Shown: piece by piece, positions 54,117 to 63,319 of the stretch
Layout: the number at the start of each line of letters is the position of its first letter
Position numbering within the stretch: the first letter of the stretch is position 1
Notes under the pieces: generated by a model
The model's input: only the letters and a program-made list of their open reading frames with translations
What the model was told of the DNA's origin: nothing
Databases searched by the model: none
Position numbers and translations under genes: made by a program
Source: Brevibacillus formosus
GTDB lineage: Bacteria > Bacillota > Bacilli > Brevibacillales > Brevibacillaceae
Direction: 5' to 3'
Length of the DNA stretch: 64,000 bases
Assembly: GCF_003013405.1 (NCBI RefSeq)
Contig: NZ_PXZL01000020.1
Coordinates: 1-64,000 of the forward strand

Positions 54117-56045
54117 ATGTGCGGAATCGTATCACTCTATAACAAGCGGCAAAAGCCTGTTCAACAAGAAGCGATTAGTGCAATGACGGGTGTCATCCTG
54201 CACCGTGGTCCAGATGACGATGGTTTTCACCTTGAAGACAACATCGCCCTGGGCTTTCGTCGTTTAAGCATCATTGACGTGGAAGGCGGACATCAACCGC
54301 TGTTTAACGAAACACGTGACATCTGGATTATTGGTAACGGCGAAATCTACAATTACAAAGAGTTACAGCAATGGTTAAAGGACATCGGTCACGTTTTCCA
54401 TACCGATTCTGATATTGAAACCATCCTCCACCTTTATGAAGAAGTAGGAACAGATGCACCTAAGCATTTGCGCGGGATGTTTGGCTTTACGATTTACGAC
54501 TCCCGTAAAAAACGTCTTTTTGGAGCACGCGACCATTTTGGAATCAAGCCTCTCTACTATGTCGAGACGAATGATTCGATCGGAGTCGCCAGCGAGATTA
54601 AAAGCTTGCTGGAGCTGCCAGGATTCAAGCGTGAAGTGAATCCAACCGCTTTTTATCACTATTTGACGTTCCAATACGTACCTGATCCTGAAACGATGTT
54701 TGCTGGCATTTACCGCATACCGCCTGCGCACTCGTTCGTGATTGAAAACGACCAGATCAAGCTGGAAAGGTACTGGGATGTCGAATTCAAGCCTGATGAA
54801 AGCAAGCCGTTCTCTTATTTTGTTGAGGGTACACGCAGTGTCATGCTTGAATCTGTCGACAAACACCGGATTAGCGAAGTTTCTCGTGGAGCCTTCTTGT
54901 CTAGTGGTGTTGACTCTAGCAGTATCGTTGGGATGTTGCGTACATTCGAGCCAGTCAAATCTTTTTCTGTCGGCTCGGATATTCCTGGTTACAGTGAGCT
55001 CGATTATGCGAAACGAACCGCAGCATATTTGGGATCGGAGCATTTCGAGCGCGTGATAAACGCCAAGCAGTACATGGATGAATTGCCGCGACTGATCTGG
55101 CATCAGGACGAGCCGGTAGCGGACCCATCTGCCATCCTGCTCTATTTCGTAGCACAGATGGCGAGTGAACACGTAACCGTCGTATTGTCCGGTGAAGGTG
55201 CAGATGAATTTTTTGGCGGATACAATATTTACAGAGAGCCTCATTCTCTCAAAATGTTTTCCGGGATGCCTGGATGGATGCGCCAATCCATCGGATACAT
55301 GGCTGAACGCCTACCTGATCAGGTAAAAGGGAAAAACTTCCTCATCCGCGGATCGAAAACAGTTGAACAACGCTTCTTCGGAAACGCTCTGATTTTCAGT
55401 GAAGAGATGAAAAAGCGTGTCGTCATGGAAGATATTACCCGTTCGGAATCGTATGTATCTCCTTTCACCATTACAGAAGAGATTTACAAACGCGCTTCCG
55501 AGTATGATGATGTGACCAAGATGCAATACTTGGACATTCACACTTGGCTCAGAGGCAACATTTTGATGAAGGCCGACAAGATGACCATGGCCAATTCTTT
55601 GGAGTTGCGCGTGCCTTTCATTGATCTGAAGGTATTTGAATTCGCCGCTACCATTCCAACGAAGTACAAAATTGCCAACGGCACGACCAAGCACGTGCTT
55701 CGTGAAGCGATGAAAGACTTCTTGCCGCCTGAGATCCAAACGAGAAAGAAGCTAGGCTTCCCTGTTCCGACTCGTCATTGGCTCAAAAACGAATTTTACA
55801 AATGGGCAAAAGAGATCATTTTTGAATCCAAGGTAGATAATTTGATCAATAAGGCCTATGTGCTGTACATGCTCGATGAACACCGCGAAGGCAATGCGGA
55901 TTACAGTCGCAAAATCTGGACGATCCTGGTCTTCATGCTGTGGCATCAAATCTTCATTGAGCAAAAGCACAATTTTGAGCCTTATGTCAGCCCGAATGTA
56001 GACCTTCGCCGCAAGAAAAATTCTTCGCTGCAGCATATCGGCTAA
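54117..56045 (+). CDS. asnB: Asparagine synthase (glutamine-hydrolysing)
   Basis: Makes asparagine from aspartate, ATP and glutamine. The 642-residue protein has an N-terminal class II glutamine amidotransferase domain with catalytic Cys2 (MCGIVSLYN), HRGPDDDG, IGNGEIYNYKEL and GMFGFTIYD. The C-terminal synthetase domain has the PP-loop FLSSGVDSSSI and VVLSGEGADEFFGGYN. Length matches AsnB/AsnO types. It lies between comEC and comEA, where no such gene occurs in B. subtilis. A weak promoter (TTGCGC, 17 bases, TAGAGT at 54050-54078) is upstream. A role in cell-wall or natural-product amidation is also possible in this family. Confidence 0.94.
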   Translation: MCGIVSLYNKRQKPVQQEAISAMTGVILHRGPDDDGFHLEDNIALGFRRLSIIDVEGGHQPLFNETRDIWIIGNGEIYNYKELQQWLKDIGHVFHTDSDIETILHLYEEVGTDAPKHLRGMFGFTIYDSRKKRLFGARDHFGIKPLYYVETNDSIGVASEIKSLLELPGFKREVNPTAFYHYLTFQYVPDPETMFAGIYRIPPAHSFVIENDQIKLERYWDVEFKPDESKPFSYFVEGTRSVMLESVDKHRISEVSRGAFLSSGVDSSSIVGMLRTFEPVKSFSVGSDIPGYSELDYAKRTAAYLGSEHFERVINAKQYMDELPRLIWHQDEPVADPSAILLYFVAQMASEHVTVVLSGEGADEFFGGYNIYREPHSLKMFSGMPGWMRQSIGYMAERLPDQVKGKNFLIRGSKTVEQRFFGNALIFSEEMKKRVVMEDITRSESYVSPFTITEEIYKRASEYDDVTKMQYLDIHTWLRGNILMKADKMTMANSLELRVPFIDLKVFEFAATIPTKYKIANGTTKHVLREAMKDFLPPEIQTRKKLGFPVPTRHWLKNEFYKWAKEIIFESKVDNLINKAYVLYMLDEHREGNADYSRKIWTILVFMLWHQIFIEQKHNFEPYVSPNVDLRRKKNSSLQHIG

Positions 56046-56164
56046 CAGCGCAAACAAACGAAATAGATTTGCAGACCCTCTCTTACTTTTCGTAGCATCG
56101 TTAATAGAGAACAAGTTCTCTCTATGAACGTATCGCTATGTGAAGGACGGGAGGGTTTTTTGTT

Positions 56165-56869
56165 ATGGTGCTGGAATGGTGGGAGCGTTATCGTCGTATC
56201 ATCTTGCTGACTGCGGCTGTTCTGTTTGTCGGTTGTAGCTATTGGCTCTACCAACGCGACCAATCGCTTAAGACTGACGAACTACCGCTGCATTCTCCTG
56301 CTTATGCAGCATCGGATTTCGAAACAAAAGAACTGACAGATGATACAGAAGCTGCTCAACCTGCCAAGCCTGTAAAAGCGACACGGGAAAAAGATAAGGA
56401 TAAGGAACAACTCCCTCCTCCTCTCTATGTCGATGTGAAAGGGCAAGTAAAAAATCCCGGTTTATACCAATTTGAACCGGGTACGCGTGTCGCAAATGCC
56501 ATCGAAAAAGCAGGAGGAGCACTGCCTGATGCTGACCTGGTACAGATCAATTTGGCAGCGCCGCTCACAGATGGAGCTGCCCTTGTCATCCCGGCTAAAG
56601 GAGCAACAGCCCCAGTCTCCGCATCCATCGGCCTTGTACAATCTGCTGCCAGCGTATCCACCACGGGTGCCTCCACAGTCATAAACCTCAACACGGCAAC
56701 TGCCGAAGAGCTCATGAGCCTTCCCGGAATTGGAGAAGCTCGTGCCAAGGCAATCGTGGATTACCGGTCAAAACAAGGGCCATTTCGTTCAGCGGATGAC
56801 CTGAAACAGATTGAGGGAATTGGCGAGAAGATGTTTGCTCGGATAAAGGATCGACTGGTAGTAAAATGA
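56165..56869 (+). CDS. comEA: Competence DNA receptor ComEA
   Basis: Membrane-anchored double-stranded DNA receptor for transformation. The 234-residue protein has an N-terminal membrane helix (IILLTAAVLFVGCSYWLY), a charged linker, a SLBB domain (YVDVKGQVKNPGLYQFEPGTRV) and a C-terminal helix-hairpin-helix pair (INLNTATAEELMSLPGIGEARAKAIVDYR, in part). ATG at 56165 has GGGAGGG nine bases upstream. It follows asnB by 119 bases that contain a perfect palindrome and precedes comER on the same strand. Confidence 0.95.
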   Translation: MVLEWWERYRRIILLTAAVLFVGCSYWLYQRDQSLKTDELPLHSPAYAASDFETKELTDDTEAAQPAKPVKATREKDKDKEQLPPPLYVDVKGQVKNPGLYQFEPGTRVANAIEKAGGALPDADLVQINLAAPLTDGAALVIPAKGATAPVSASIGLVQSAASVSTTGASTVINLNTATAEELMSLPGIGEARAKAIVDYRSKQGPFRSADDLKQIEGIGEKMFARIKDRLVVK

Positions 56870-56943
56870 GTGCTCAGCATCTGGTCATGATCATAGGCAC
56901 TCCTACATAGAATGGGAAAAGAATATCGGAGGGAGGTATGCCC

Positions 56944-57777
56944 ATGAATAGAATTGGGTTCATTGGTACGGGCAGCATGGGCAGTATCTTGATTGAATCA
57001 TTGCTGTCAGCCAAGGCGCTGACTCCTGGTCATGTCATTATCAGCAACAGAACCCCCGCAAAGGCGCAGCAATTGGCAGAAAAACATCCTGGGCTCATTG
57101 TCGCGCACAGCAATGCCGGTTTGGTCAAAGAAGCTGCAACGATCGTGCTGTGCGTCAAGCCACTGGAATATAGTGTGATGCTCGAACAAATTGCTCCTGC
57201 CTTAACGCCAGACCATCTATTGATTACGATCACCAGTCCGATCGAGCTTGCGGATTTGGAGTCTCAAGTTCCATGTGCGGTTGCCAGAGTCGTTCCTTCT
57301 ATAACAAATGCCGTAATGAGTGGTGTCAGCTTATGTGAATTTGGATCACGCATCCAAGAGGAACAACGCCATTTTATACGAAGTCTGTTTGCCCACATTA
57401 GCTCCCCTGTAGAGATTTCGGAGCCTTTTTTACGAATTACTTCTGACATTGTTAGTTGTGGACCTGCGTTTATCAGCTATATTTTGCAGCAAATGATTCA
57501 AGAAGCAGTTGAAGAAACTGGCATTTCCGCAGAAGCTGCTACTTACATGACCACGCAAATGCTAATTGGAATGGCAGATCTTTTACGCGAGGAAGCATTT
57601 ACCCTGCCTACTCTGCAAAAGAGGGTTTGCGTGCCAGGTGGAATTACTGGGGAGGGTCTGATTCCTTTGCAAGAAGGTATTCCCGGTCTTTTCGCCCAAG
57701 TATTTCGTCGTACACAAGCAAAGTTTGCCGAGGATAAGGAACTGGTTGCGCGAAAGTTGAACAATCAGCCGCATTAG
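56944..57777 (+). CDS. comER: ComER, pyrroline-5-carboxylate reductase-like protein
   Basis: A 277-residue NAD(P)-binding protein with N-terminal IGFIGTGSMGSILI and a C-terminal ProC-like dimer domain (SCGPAFISYILQQMIQEAV, QMLIGMADLL, VCVPGGITGEGL). Related ComER proteins lie next to comEA in Bacilli and have been linked to spore and biofilm control rather than to DNA uptake; enzyme activity is unproved. ATG at 56944 has GGAGG seven bases upstream; the ATG at 56938 touches the site. In B. subtilis comER is opposite to comEA, but here both are on the plus strand. Confidence 0.9.
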   Translation: MNRIGFIGTGSMGSILIESLLSAKALTPGHVIISNRTPAKAQQLAEKHPGLIVAHSNAGLVKEAATIVLCVKPLEYSVMLEQIAPALTPDHLLITITSPIELADLESQVPCAVARVVPSITNAVMSGVSLCEFGSRIQEEQRHFIRSLFAHISSPVEISEPFLRITSDIVSCGPAFISYILQQMIQEAVEETGISAEAATYMTTQMLIGMADLLREEAFTLPTLQKRVCVPGGITGEGLIPLQEGIPGLFAQVFRRTQAKFAEDKELVARKLNNQPH

Positions 57778-57805
57778 CGTACGACCATATAAGCGTTGAT
57801 TGACG

Positions 57806-57858
57806 AAAAAAGGAGTGGACACCTGTCACTCGCAGGCTCCACTCCTCTTCTTTTTTCT
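57806..57858 (+). terminator. Bidirectional terminator between comER and leuS
   Basis: AGGAGTGGA (57811-57819) and TCCACTCCT (57838-57846) form a perfect nine-base stem with a loop of 18 bases containing an inner inverted repeat. A runs precede and T runs follow, which suits both convergent genes. Confidence 0.83.
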
Positions 57859-57871
57859 TGCCGTCCTTTTC

Positions 57872-60289
57872 TTAACGAACGACGATATTCACCAGTTTGC
57901 CTGGAACAGCGATGACTTTGACGATCGTTTTTCCTTCGATCAGCTCTTTAATCATCTCGTTGTTTTTCGCCATCTCTTCCATCTGTTCTTTCGTTGAATC
58001 AGAAGCAATGAGCAGCTTCTCTTTGTTTTTGCCGTTAATTTGCAGGACGATTTCTACCTCGTCTTCAACCAGCTTCGCTTCGTCATACGTTGGCCATGCT
58101 TCGTATGCCAGGCTCTCGCTGTGACCGAGTTTTTCCCACAGCTCTTCACCCAAGTGCGGAGCGATTGGAGACAGCATTTTTACAAAGTCCTCCATGAATT
58201 TCTTCGGCAGAACTTCTGCTTTGTATGCTTCGTTAACGAATACCATCAACTGAGAGATACCTGTGTTGAATCGCAGGCCCTCGTAGTCTTCCGTTACTTT
58301 TTTCACAGTTTGGTGGTACACGCGCTCCATGCCAGCCACGTTGGAGGTTTCCACGATTTTTTCGTTTAGCTCACCGTTGTCACCCACAAACAGACGATAT
58401 ACGCGATCCAGGAAGCGACGTGCGCCATCCAAGCCTTTTGTCGACCAAGCGATCGAAGCATCCAGTGGTCCCATGAACATTTCGTACATGCGCAGTGTGT
58501 CGGCACCATGGCTGTTGATGATATCGTCTGGATTTACGACGTTGCCTTTGGACTTACTCATTTTCTCGTTGTTTTCACCCAGGATCATCCCTTGGTTAAA
58601 CAGCTTTTGGAATGGTTCCTTGGTTGGTACGACACCGATATCGTACAGGAACTTGTGCCAGAAACGGGAGTAGAGCAAGTGCAGTACCGCATGCTCTGCA
58701 CCACCAATGTAAATGTCGATTGGCAACCATTCTTTCAGTTTGTCTGGATCAGCCAATGCCTTGTCGTTGTGTGGATCGATGAAGCGCAGGAAGTACCAGC
58801 AGCTACCCGCCCATTGCGGCATCGTGTTTGTCTCACGGCGCGCTTTCATGCCTGTTTCCGGATCGACAGTGTTAACCCACTCCGAGATGTTTGCCAATGG
58901 CGATTCACCTGTACCGGATGGTTTGATTTCTTTTGTTTTTGGCAACACGATTGGCAGTTCGGATTCTGGAACGACTTTCATCGTGCCGTCTTCCAGATGG
59001 AGAATCGGAATTGGCTCACCCCAGTAGCGTTGACGGCTGAACAGCCAGTCGCGCAGACGGTACGTTACCTTCCGATTTCCTTTGCCTTCCGCTTCCAGCC
59101 ACTCGATCATTTTGCTGATAGCCTGTTCTTTGTTCAAACCATCGAGCATACCGGAGTTAATGTGCTCTCCATCTCCTGTATACGCTTCTTTGGAGATATC
59201 TCCACCAGCGATTACTTGCTTGATTGGCAGATCGAATGTTTTCGCGAACTCATAGTCGCGTTCGTCGTGGGCTGGAACCGCCATGATAGAGCCTGTTCCG
59301 TAGCTGATCAGCACGTAATCTGCAATCCAGATTGGCAGACGCTCGCCGTTAACCGGGTTGATCGCATACGCTCCGGTAAACACTCCTGTCTTTTCTTTCG
59401 CCAGATCAGTACGCTCCAGATCGCTCTTGCGCTTCGCTTGATCCAGGTACGCTTCCACTGCTTCTTTTTGAGCTGGTACGGTAATTTGCTCAACCAGCTT
59501 GTGCTCAGGAGCCAGTACCGCATAGGTTGCTCCGTAGAGAGTGTCTGGACGAGTCGTAAAGACGGTAAAGGATTCGTCATGACCTTCGATACCAAAGGTT
59601 ACTTCTGCCCCTTCAGAACGACCGATCCAGTTGCGTTGCATTTCCTTGATGCTCTCTGGCCAATCCAGTTCATCCAGGTCAGCGAGCAGTCTTTCCGCAT
59701 ACGCAGTAATTTTCAAGACCCATTGTTTCATTGGGCGGCGTTCTACTGGGTGTCCGCCACGCTCACTTTTTCCGTCAATGACTTCTTCGTTCGCCAAAAC
59801 CGTTCCCAAAGCAGGGCACCAGTTTACAGCTACCTCGTCAATATAAGCCAAGCCGTGCTCATACAGCTTCGTAAAAATCCATTGTGTCCACTTGTAGTAA
59901 TTCGGATCGGTTGTATTGATTTCGCGATCCCAGTCGTAGGAAAATCCGAGTGACTTGATTTGGCGACGGAAGGTGTTGATATTGTGCTCGGTGAATTCTG
60001 CCGGATCGTTTCCTGTATCGAGCGCGTACTGCTCCGCTGGCAAACCAAACGCATCCCAGCCCATTGGATGGAGAACGTTATATCCTTGCATCCGCTTCAT
60101 GCGGGACAAAATATCGGTAGCCGTATAGCCTTCCGGATGTCCTACGTGCAGGCCAGCTCCAGATGGATACGGGAACATGTCGAGTGCATAAAACTTTTTC
60201 TTGCCTTCATCCTCGGAGGTTTTGAAGGTCTTGTTCTGCTCCCAATATTGCTGCCACTTCTTTTCGACATTTTGATGACTGAATACCAT
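57872..60289 (-). CDS. leuS: Leucyl-tRNA synthetase
   Basis: Class I aminoacyl-tRNA synthetase of 805 residues: HIGH-type [17 protein letters not shown], an editing domain ([26 protein letters not shown]), and the [14 protein letters not shown] loop before the anticodon-binding region. ATG at 60289 has GGGAG nine bases upstream; the frame reaches 60445, but that part crosses the T-box terminator. Transcription is controlled by a leucine T-box. It lies between comER and yqeM. A 481-residue frame on the opposite strand is a shadow. Confidence 0.97.
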   Translation of the reverse strand: MVFSHQNVEKKWQQYWEQNKTFKTSEDEGKKKFYALDMFPYPSGAGLHVGHPEGYTATDILSRMKRMQGYNVLHPMGWDAFGLPAEQYALDTGNDPAEFTEHNINTFRRQIKSLGFSYDWDREINTTDPNYYKWTQWIFTKLYEHGLAYIDEVAVNWCPALGTVLANEEVIDGKSERGGHPVERRPMKQWVLKITAYAERLLADLDELDWPESIKEMQRNWIGRSEGAEVTFGIEGHDESFTVFTTRPDTLYGATYAVLAPEHKLVEQITVPAQKEAVEAYLDQAKRKSDLERTDLAKEKTGVFTGAYAINPVNGERLPIWIADYVLISYGTGSIMAVPAHDERDYEFAKTFDLPIKQVIAGGDISKEAYTGDGEHINSGMLDGLNKEQAISKMIEWLEAEGKGNRKVTYRLRDWLFSRQRYWGEPIPILHLEDGTMKVVPESELPIVLPKTKEIKPSGTGESPLANISEWVNTVDPETGMKARRETNTMPQWAGSCWYFLRFIDPHNDKALADPDKLKEWLPIDIYIGGAEHAVLHLLYSRFWHKFLYDIGVVPTKEPFQKLFNQGMILGENNEKMSKSKGNVVNPDDIINSHGADTLRMYEMFMGPLDASIAWSTKGLDGARRFLDRVYRLFVGDNGELNEKIVETSNVAGMERVYHQTVKKVTEDYEGLRFNTGISQLMVFVNEAYKAEVLPKKFMEDFVKMLSPIAPHLGEELWEKLGHSESLAYEAWPTYDEAKLVEDEVEIVLQINGKNKEKLLIASDSTKEQMEEMAKNNEMIKELIEGKTIVKVIAVPGKLVNIVVR

Positions 60290-60389
60290 GGTAAAGCACT
60301 CCCATCTTAAAATAGGTGAAGATACGAAAACCTCTATCGAGGATTGCTCAAGGATGAGCGATCGCGTATTAGCGGAATGTTTTCCGTAT

Positions 60390-60680
60390 AAAAAAACCTC
60401 ACATCCCAGATCGCACTTGCGAAAGGGACGAGAGGTTGTTAACATTCCCGCGGTACCACCCAGATTGGCAAATGACTAAGCATTTGCCCACTTGTTTCAT
60501 CCGTATCGGGGATAAGCCGCTCACCCTTACACAGTCACGGCGTAAATGACCTTGGGGGCAAGTGCTGGGAGGTGAGTTCAGATAGATCCGGGTTGACTTG
60601 CACCATCCGTCAACTCTCTGTGAATGCTCGAATCCTATTCCTACTATTCCTCTTAAACGCGTCGAAATCTGTAGTTATAA
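60390..60680 (-). promoter_or_regulatory. Leucine T-box leader of leuS
   Basis: The minus strand carries the T-box sequence GGGTGGTACCGCGGG (60461-60447). It is followed by a terminator whose arms pair AACCTC with GAGGTT, running into TTTTTTT at 60396-60390. Stem I features lie upstream near 60640-60560, including GGTGCAAGTC. A GAA-CTC-ACC arrangement puts the Leu codon CTC at 60576-60574 as specifier. Uncharged leucine tRNA should favour read-through into leuS. Confidence 0.93.
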
Positions 60681-60684
60681 CGCC

Positions 60685-60714
60685 ATTATAGTCAATCCGA
60701 ACCAATCATGTCAA
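60685..60714 (-). promoter_or_regulatory. Promoter of leuS T-box leader
   Basis: On the minus strand TTGACA (60714-60709) and TATAAT (60690-60685), both perfect, are 18 bases apart. The -35 overlaps the end of the upstream yqeM gene. Confidence 0.85.
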
Positions 60715-61455
60715 ACTTTTCGGCTTGCGGGCTGAGAAAAATAGGCGCTCACTCGCTTCATGCGGCGGCAAATCCGAATAATCAGCGGTAATGACGATGT
60801 CAGTGAAGCCGGCATCTGTCAGCCAACGCATCAGTTGGACAGGCTGGTAAGCCCGTTGCCAATGCTCTTCTTCCATCCGCTCGTACAATCCGTTTGGCTG
60901 ACGAATGAAAAACGTTAACTGATGCTCTACCTCTAGTCGCAGCGGGTCGCAATAACATTGCCAAATGTACGAAACTTCATCTTCTACATGTGTGAATGTC
61001 TCGTCTCCGAATATGTGCAACATCTTGTACGGACTGTGCACATCAAACAGAAAGCTCCCACCAGGCGCGAGATGAGCGAAAACACGCTTGAACGTTTCCT
61101 GTACATCCGCTTCTTCTGTAAGATAGCTCAATGAATCACACAAGGAGATGACCGCATCCGCTTCCGGCAAGGACAGCTCCCGCATATCCTGCTCCACCCA
61201 CGCTACATCCACTTGCTCCTGTCTCATTTTGTCATAGGCGATCGCAAGCATTTCTGTTGAGAGATCCACTCCAGTAACACGGTATCCCCGCTTGGCGAGT
61301 GGGATCGCAATCGTGCCAGTCCCACAGCCAAGATCAATGACCCGCACAGGCTTCTCTCCCTTTGCCCAATGACGCTCGACCCAGTCAAGCCACTGGTCAT
61401 AAGGAGTATCCGCCATCAGCCTGTCATATACAGCGGCCATGTGTGCGTATGCCAT
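60706..61455 (-). CDS. yqeM: Class I SAM-dependent methyltransferase (YqeM-like)
   Basis: A 249-residue methyltransferase with the SAM loop VIDLGCGTGTIAIPLAKRG (about 39-57) and later motifs GVDLSTEMLAIAY, SLCDSLSYLT and SFLFDVHSPYKML. The position after rsfS is that of B. subtilis yqeM. The start at 61455 follows AAGGTCAG. The substrate of this group is unknown. It ends inside the leuS promoter. Confidence 0.9.
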   Translation of the reverse strand: MAYAHMAAVYDRLMADTPYDQWLDWVERHWAKGEKPVRVIDLGCGTGTIAIPLAKRGYRVTGVDLSTEMLAIAYDKMRQEQVDVAWVEQDMRELSLPEADAVISLCDSLSYLTEEADVQETFKRVFAHLAPGGSFLFDVHSPYKMLHIFGDETFTHVEDEVSYIWQCYCDPLRLEVEHQLTFFIRQPNGLYERMEEEHWQRAYQPVQLMRWLTDAGFTDIVITADYSDLPPHEASERLFFSARKPKSLT

Positions 61456-61461
61456 CTGACC

Positions 61462-61818
61462 TTACCCTTGCGCGCTGAAGGAAACTTCCTCTGCGTCCTT
61501 CCACAGGCGCTCCAGGTTGTAAAACTCGCGATCTTCGCGATGGAAAACGTGAATGACGATATCGCCCAGATCAACCAGTACCCAGCGACCTTCATCCGCT
61601 CCCTCGATACCGCGGACGTCAAAGCCGTTTTTGTGGGCTTGATCACGGATTTCTCGAACAATTGCCTGTACTTGACGCTCGTTGTTTCCGTGGCAAATCA
61701 TGAAATAGTCTGCGATCACGGACAGCTTTTTAATATCGAGCACCTTCAAGTTCTCTGCTTTCTTGTCCTCTGCTGCCTTTACAACCAACTGGGCCAAATC
61801 TTCTACTGTTTTAACCAT
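61462..61818 (-). CDS. rsfS: Ribosome silencing factor RsfS
   Basis: A 118-residue protein that binds L14 on the 50S subunit and blocks subunit joining under nutrient stress. It has the DUF143 features VLDIKKLSVIADYFMICHGNNERQVQAI, GRWVLVDLGDIVIHVFH, REFYNLERLW. The ATG at 61818 overlaps the yqeK stop as TGATG, so it is translationally coupled; the TTG at 61821 is less likely. It is cotranscribed with yqeK, nadD and yhbY. Confidence 0.95.
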   Translation of the reverse strand: MVKTVEDLAQLVVKAAEDKKAENLKVLDIKKLSVIADYFMICHGNNERQVQAIVREIRDQAHKNGFDVRGIEGADEGRWVLVDLGDIVIHVFHREDREFYNLERLWKDAEEVSFSAQG

Positions 61819-62408
61819 CAAAACCCTCCTTCTCTCCCTTTGCGGGAAACCAAATCGTTATAGGCCGTTAATGTCAACGGGAAAACCGTCTTCTGCTTCT
61901 CTATCAAAAATTGAATCGTGCCTCCCAAGGCGAGTGCCAGGGCGGCATCCAAATCATACATGGCTTTGGCGCGAATAAAATCGACACCAGGGTAATCCCG
62001 GTTTGGTTCTATATAGTCTGCCACACAAACGACTTTTTCTAACAGGGACATGCCAGCCCGACCCGTTGTGTGGTAACGAACGGCTTGTAAAATATCTGCA
62101 TCCGTTACACCTAGATCAGTCTGGATCACAATGGCTGCTGCAAAGGCGTGCCACAGCTCTTTTTCCCCTTCCAAAAGCTCTGTAGGCATATCGTGGCGAA
62201 CGAGAATCTCGAACATTTTTTCCACAGGCCAGCACTTACAGTAATCGTGCAACAGACCAGCAAGCTCGGCTTTGTCAGGATCAGCCCCGAATCTCTCTGC
62301 CAGCTCGCGAGCCGACGCAGCGACCCCAAGCGTGTGCTTGTAGCGTTTTTCATGCATTTGTTGCCGTACGCGAACGAGAAGTTCTTCCCGATTATCCAAA
62401 AGTCTCAT
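61818..62408 (-). CDS. yqeK: HD-domain hydrolase YqeK
   Basis: A 196-residue HD-superfamily protein with the metal motif H...HD (YKHTLGVAASARELAERFG, LAGLLHDYCKCWP, AFAAAIV, AVRYHTTGRAGM). Enzymes of this YqeK group hydrolyse diadenosine tetraphosphate symmetrically. The start at 62408 lies inside the end of nadD (17-base overlap) and follows AGGAG. Order nadD-yqeK-rsfS is the standard one in Bacilli. Confidence 0.93.
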   Translation of the reverse strand: MRLLDNREELLVRVRQQMHEKRYKHTLGVAASARELAERFGADPDKAELAGLLHDYCKCWPVEKMFEILVRHDMPTELLEGEKELWHAFAAAIVIQTDLGVTDADILQAVRYHTTGRAGMSLLEKVVCVADYIEPNRDYPGVDFIRAKAMYDLDAALALALGGTIQFLIEKQKTVFPLTLTAYNDLVSRKGREGGF

Positions 62409-62985
62409 AGATTCGGTTCTCCTTTATATAGCGCTCCACGGCATCAGGCACAAGATAACGGATGCTTTTCCTGGCAGCTGCCTTCTCGCGAATCATCGTG
62501 GAGGAAATGTCCCAAACAGGCATCTCCACAAATGTGACGTCCTCGCTCGAATTTAGGTCCAGTTCGGTTCCTGGCCTCGCTAGACCTATAAAGCGTACCA
62601 TATGAATCAGCTCTTGGTACTGGTACCATTTGGGCAAGATTTTTACCATATCTCCCCCCATGATAAAGGAAAACCGGCAATCCGGGAACTGCCTGATGAG
62701 CTGAGCCATCGTATCATAGGTGTACGATGGACCTTTTCTTTCGAACTCCACATCTGTTACACGAAACACCTCGTGATCAGACACAGCAAGCTGAACCATT
62801 TGCAAGCGGTGATGCGCCAGCGTCAGACTTTCTCTCTTTTTGTGTGGTGGAACATGTGTAGGCATAAACCAGACTTCATCCAGGCCCGCTTGCTCTCTGG
62901 CTTGTTCGGCCGCCAGCAAGTGCCCGCAATGAATCGGGTCAAACGTTCCTCCCATGATCCCTACTTGCTTGATTGGCTGTCTCAT
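62392..62985 (-). CDS. nadD: Nicotinate-nucleotide adenylyltransferase
   Basis: Converts nicotinate mononucleotide to deamido-NAD. The 197-residue nucleotidyltransferase has GIMGGTFDPIHCGHLLAAEQ with the (H/T)xGH motif, MPTHVPPHKK, FIMGGDMV and the C-terminal ISSTMIREKAAARKSIRYLVP. The ribosome site before ATG 62985 is weak, so coupling with yhbY (14 bases away) is plausible. Confidence 0.95.
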   Translation of the reverse strand: MRQPIKQVGIMGGTFDPIHCGHLLAAEQAREQAGLDEVWFMPTHVPPHKKRESLTLAHHRLQMVQLAVSDHEVFRVTDVEFERKGPSYTYDTMAQLIRQFPDCRFSFIMGGDMVKILPKWYQYQELIHMVRFIGLARPGTELDLNSSEDVTFVEMPVWDISSTMIREKAAARKSIRYLVPDAVERYIKENRIYETFG

Positions 62986-62999
62986 CGCATGCAGGTCAC

Positions 63000-63290
63000 T
63001 TATGGCAGCTTGATCGTCTTGTTCTCCCGAGACTCTTTGTACAAGACAACTGTATGGCCAATCAACTGCACAAGCTCTGCTCCAGCGCCTGCTGCCAGAT
63101 CTTCTGCCACTTGATGTTTATCGTCATTATTGTTTTGCAAGATCGCTACCTTGATCAATTCACGTACTTCCAACGCTTCTTTGATCTGCGTAATCATATT
63201 TTCGTTTACGCCGCCTTTTCCTACTTGGAAAATCGGGGTGAGATGATGTGCTTCTGCGCGCAAAAAGCGCTTTTGCTTGCCGGTCAACAT
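63000..63290 (-). CDS. yhbY: Ribosome assembly RNA-binding protein YhbY
   Basis: A 96-residue CRM-domain protein that associates with pre-50S particles. MLTGKQKRFLRAEAHHLTPIFQVGKGG and the GxxG-like IGHTVVLYKES region are typical. The ATG at 63290 has GGAGG eight bases upstream; the TTG at 63296 is a weaker choice. It lies between aroE and nadD, as in B. subtilis (yqeI). Confidence 0.94.
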   Translation of the reverse strand: MLTGKQKRFLRAEAHHLTPIFQVGKGGVNENMITQIKEALEVRELIKVAILQNNNDDKHQVAEDLAAGAGAELVQLIGHTVVLYKESRENKTIKLP

Positions 63291-63319
63291 CGGCAATGCC
63301 TCCTTTTACATCCTGCCAA

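Noticed and set aside
56106..56121. LexA/SOS box upstream of comEA
   Set aside because: GAAC and GTTC are separated by two bases rather than four.
58508..59953. 481-codon plus-strand frame opposite leuS
   Set aside because: Antisense shadow of leuS without domain or start signal.
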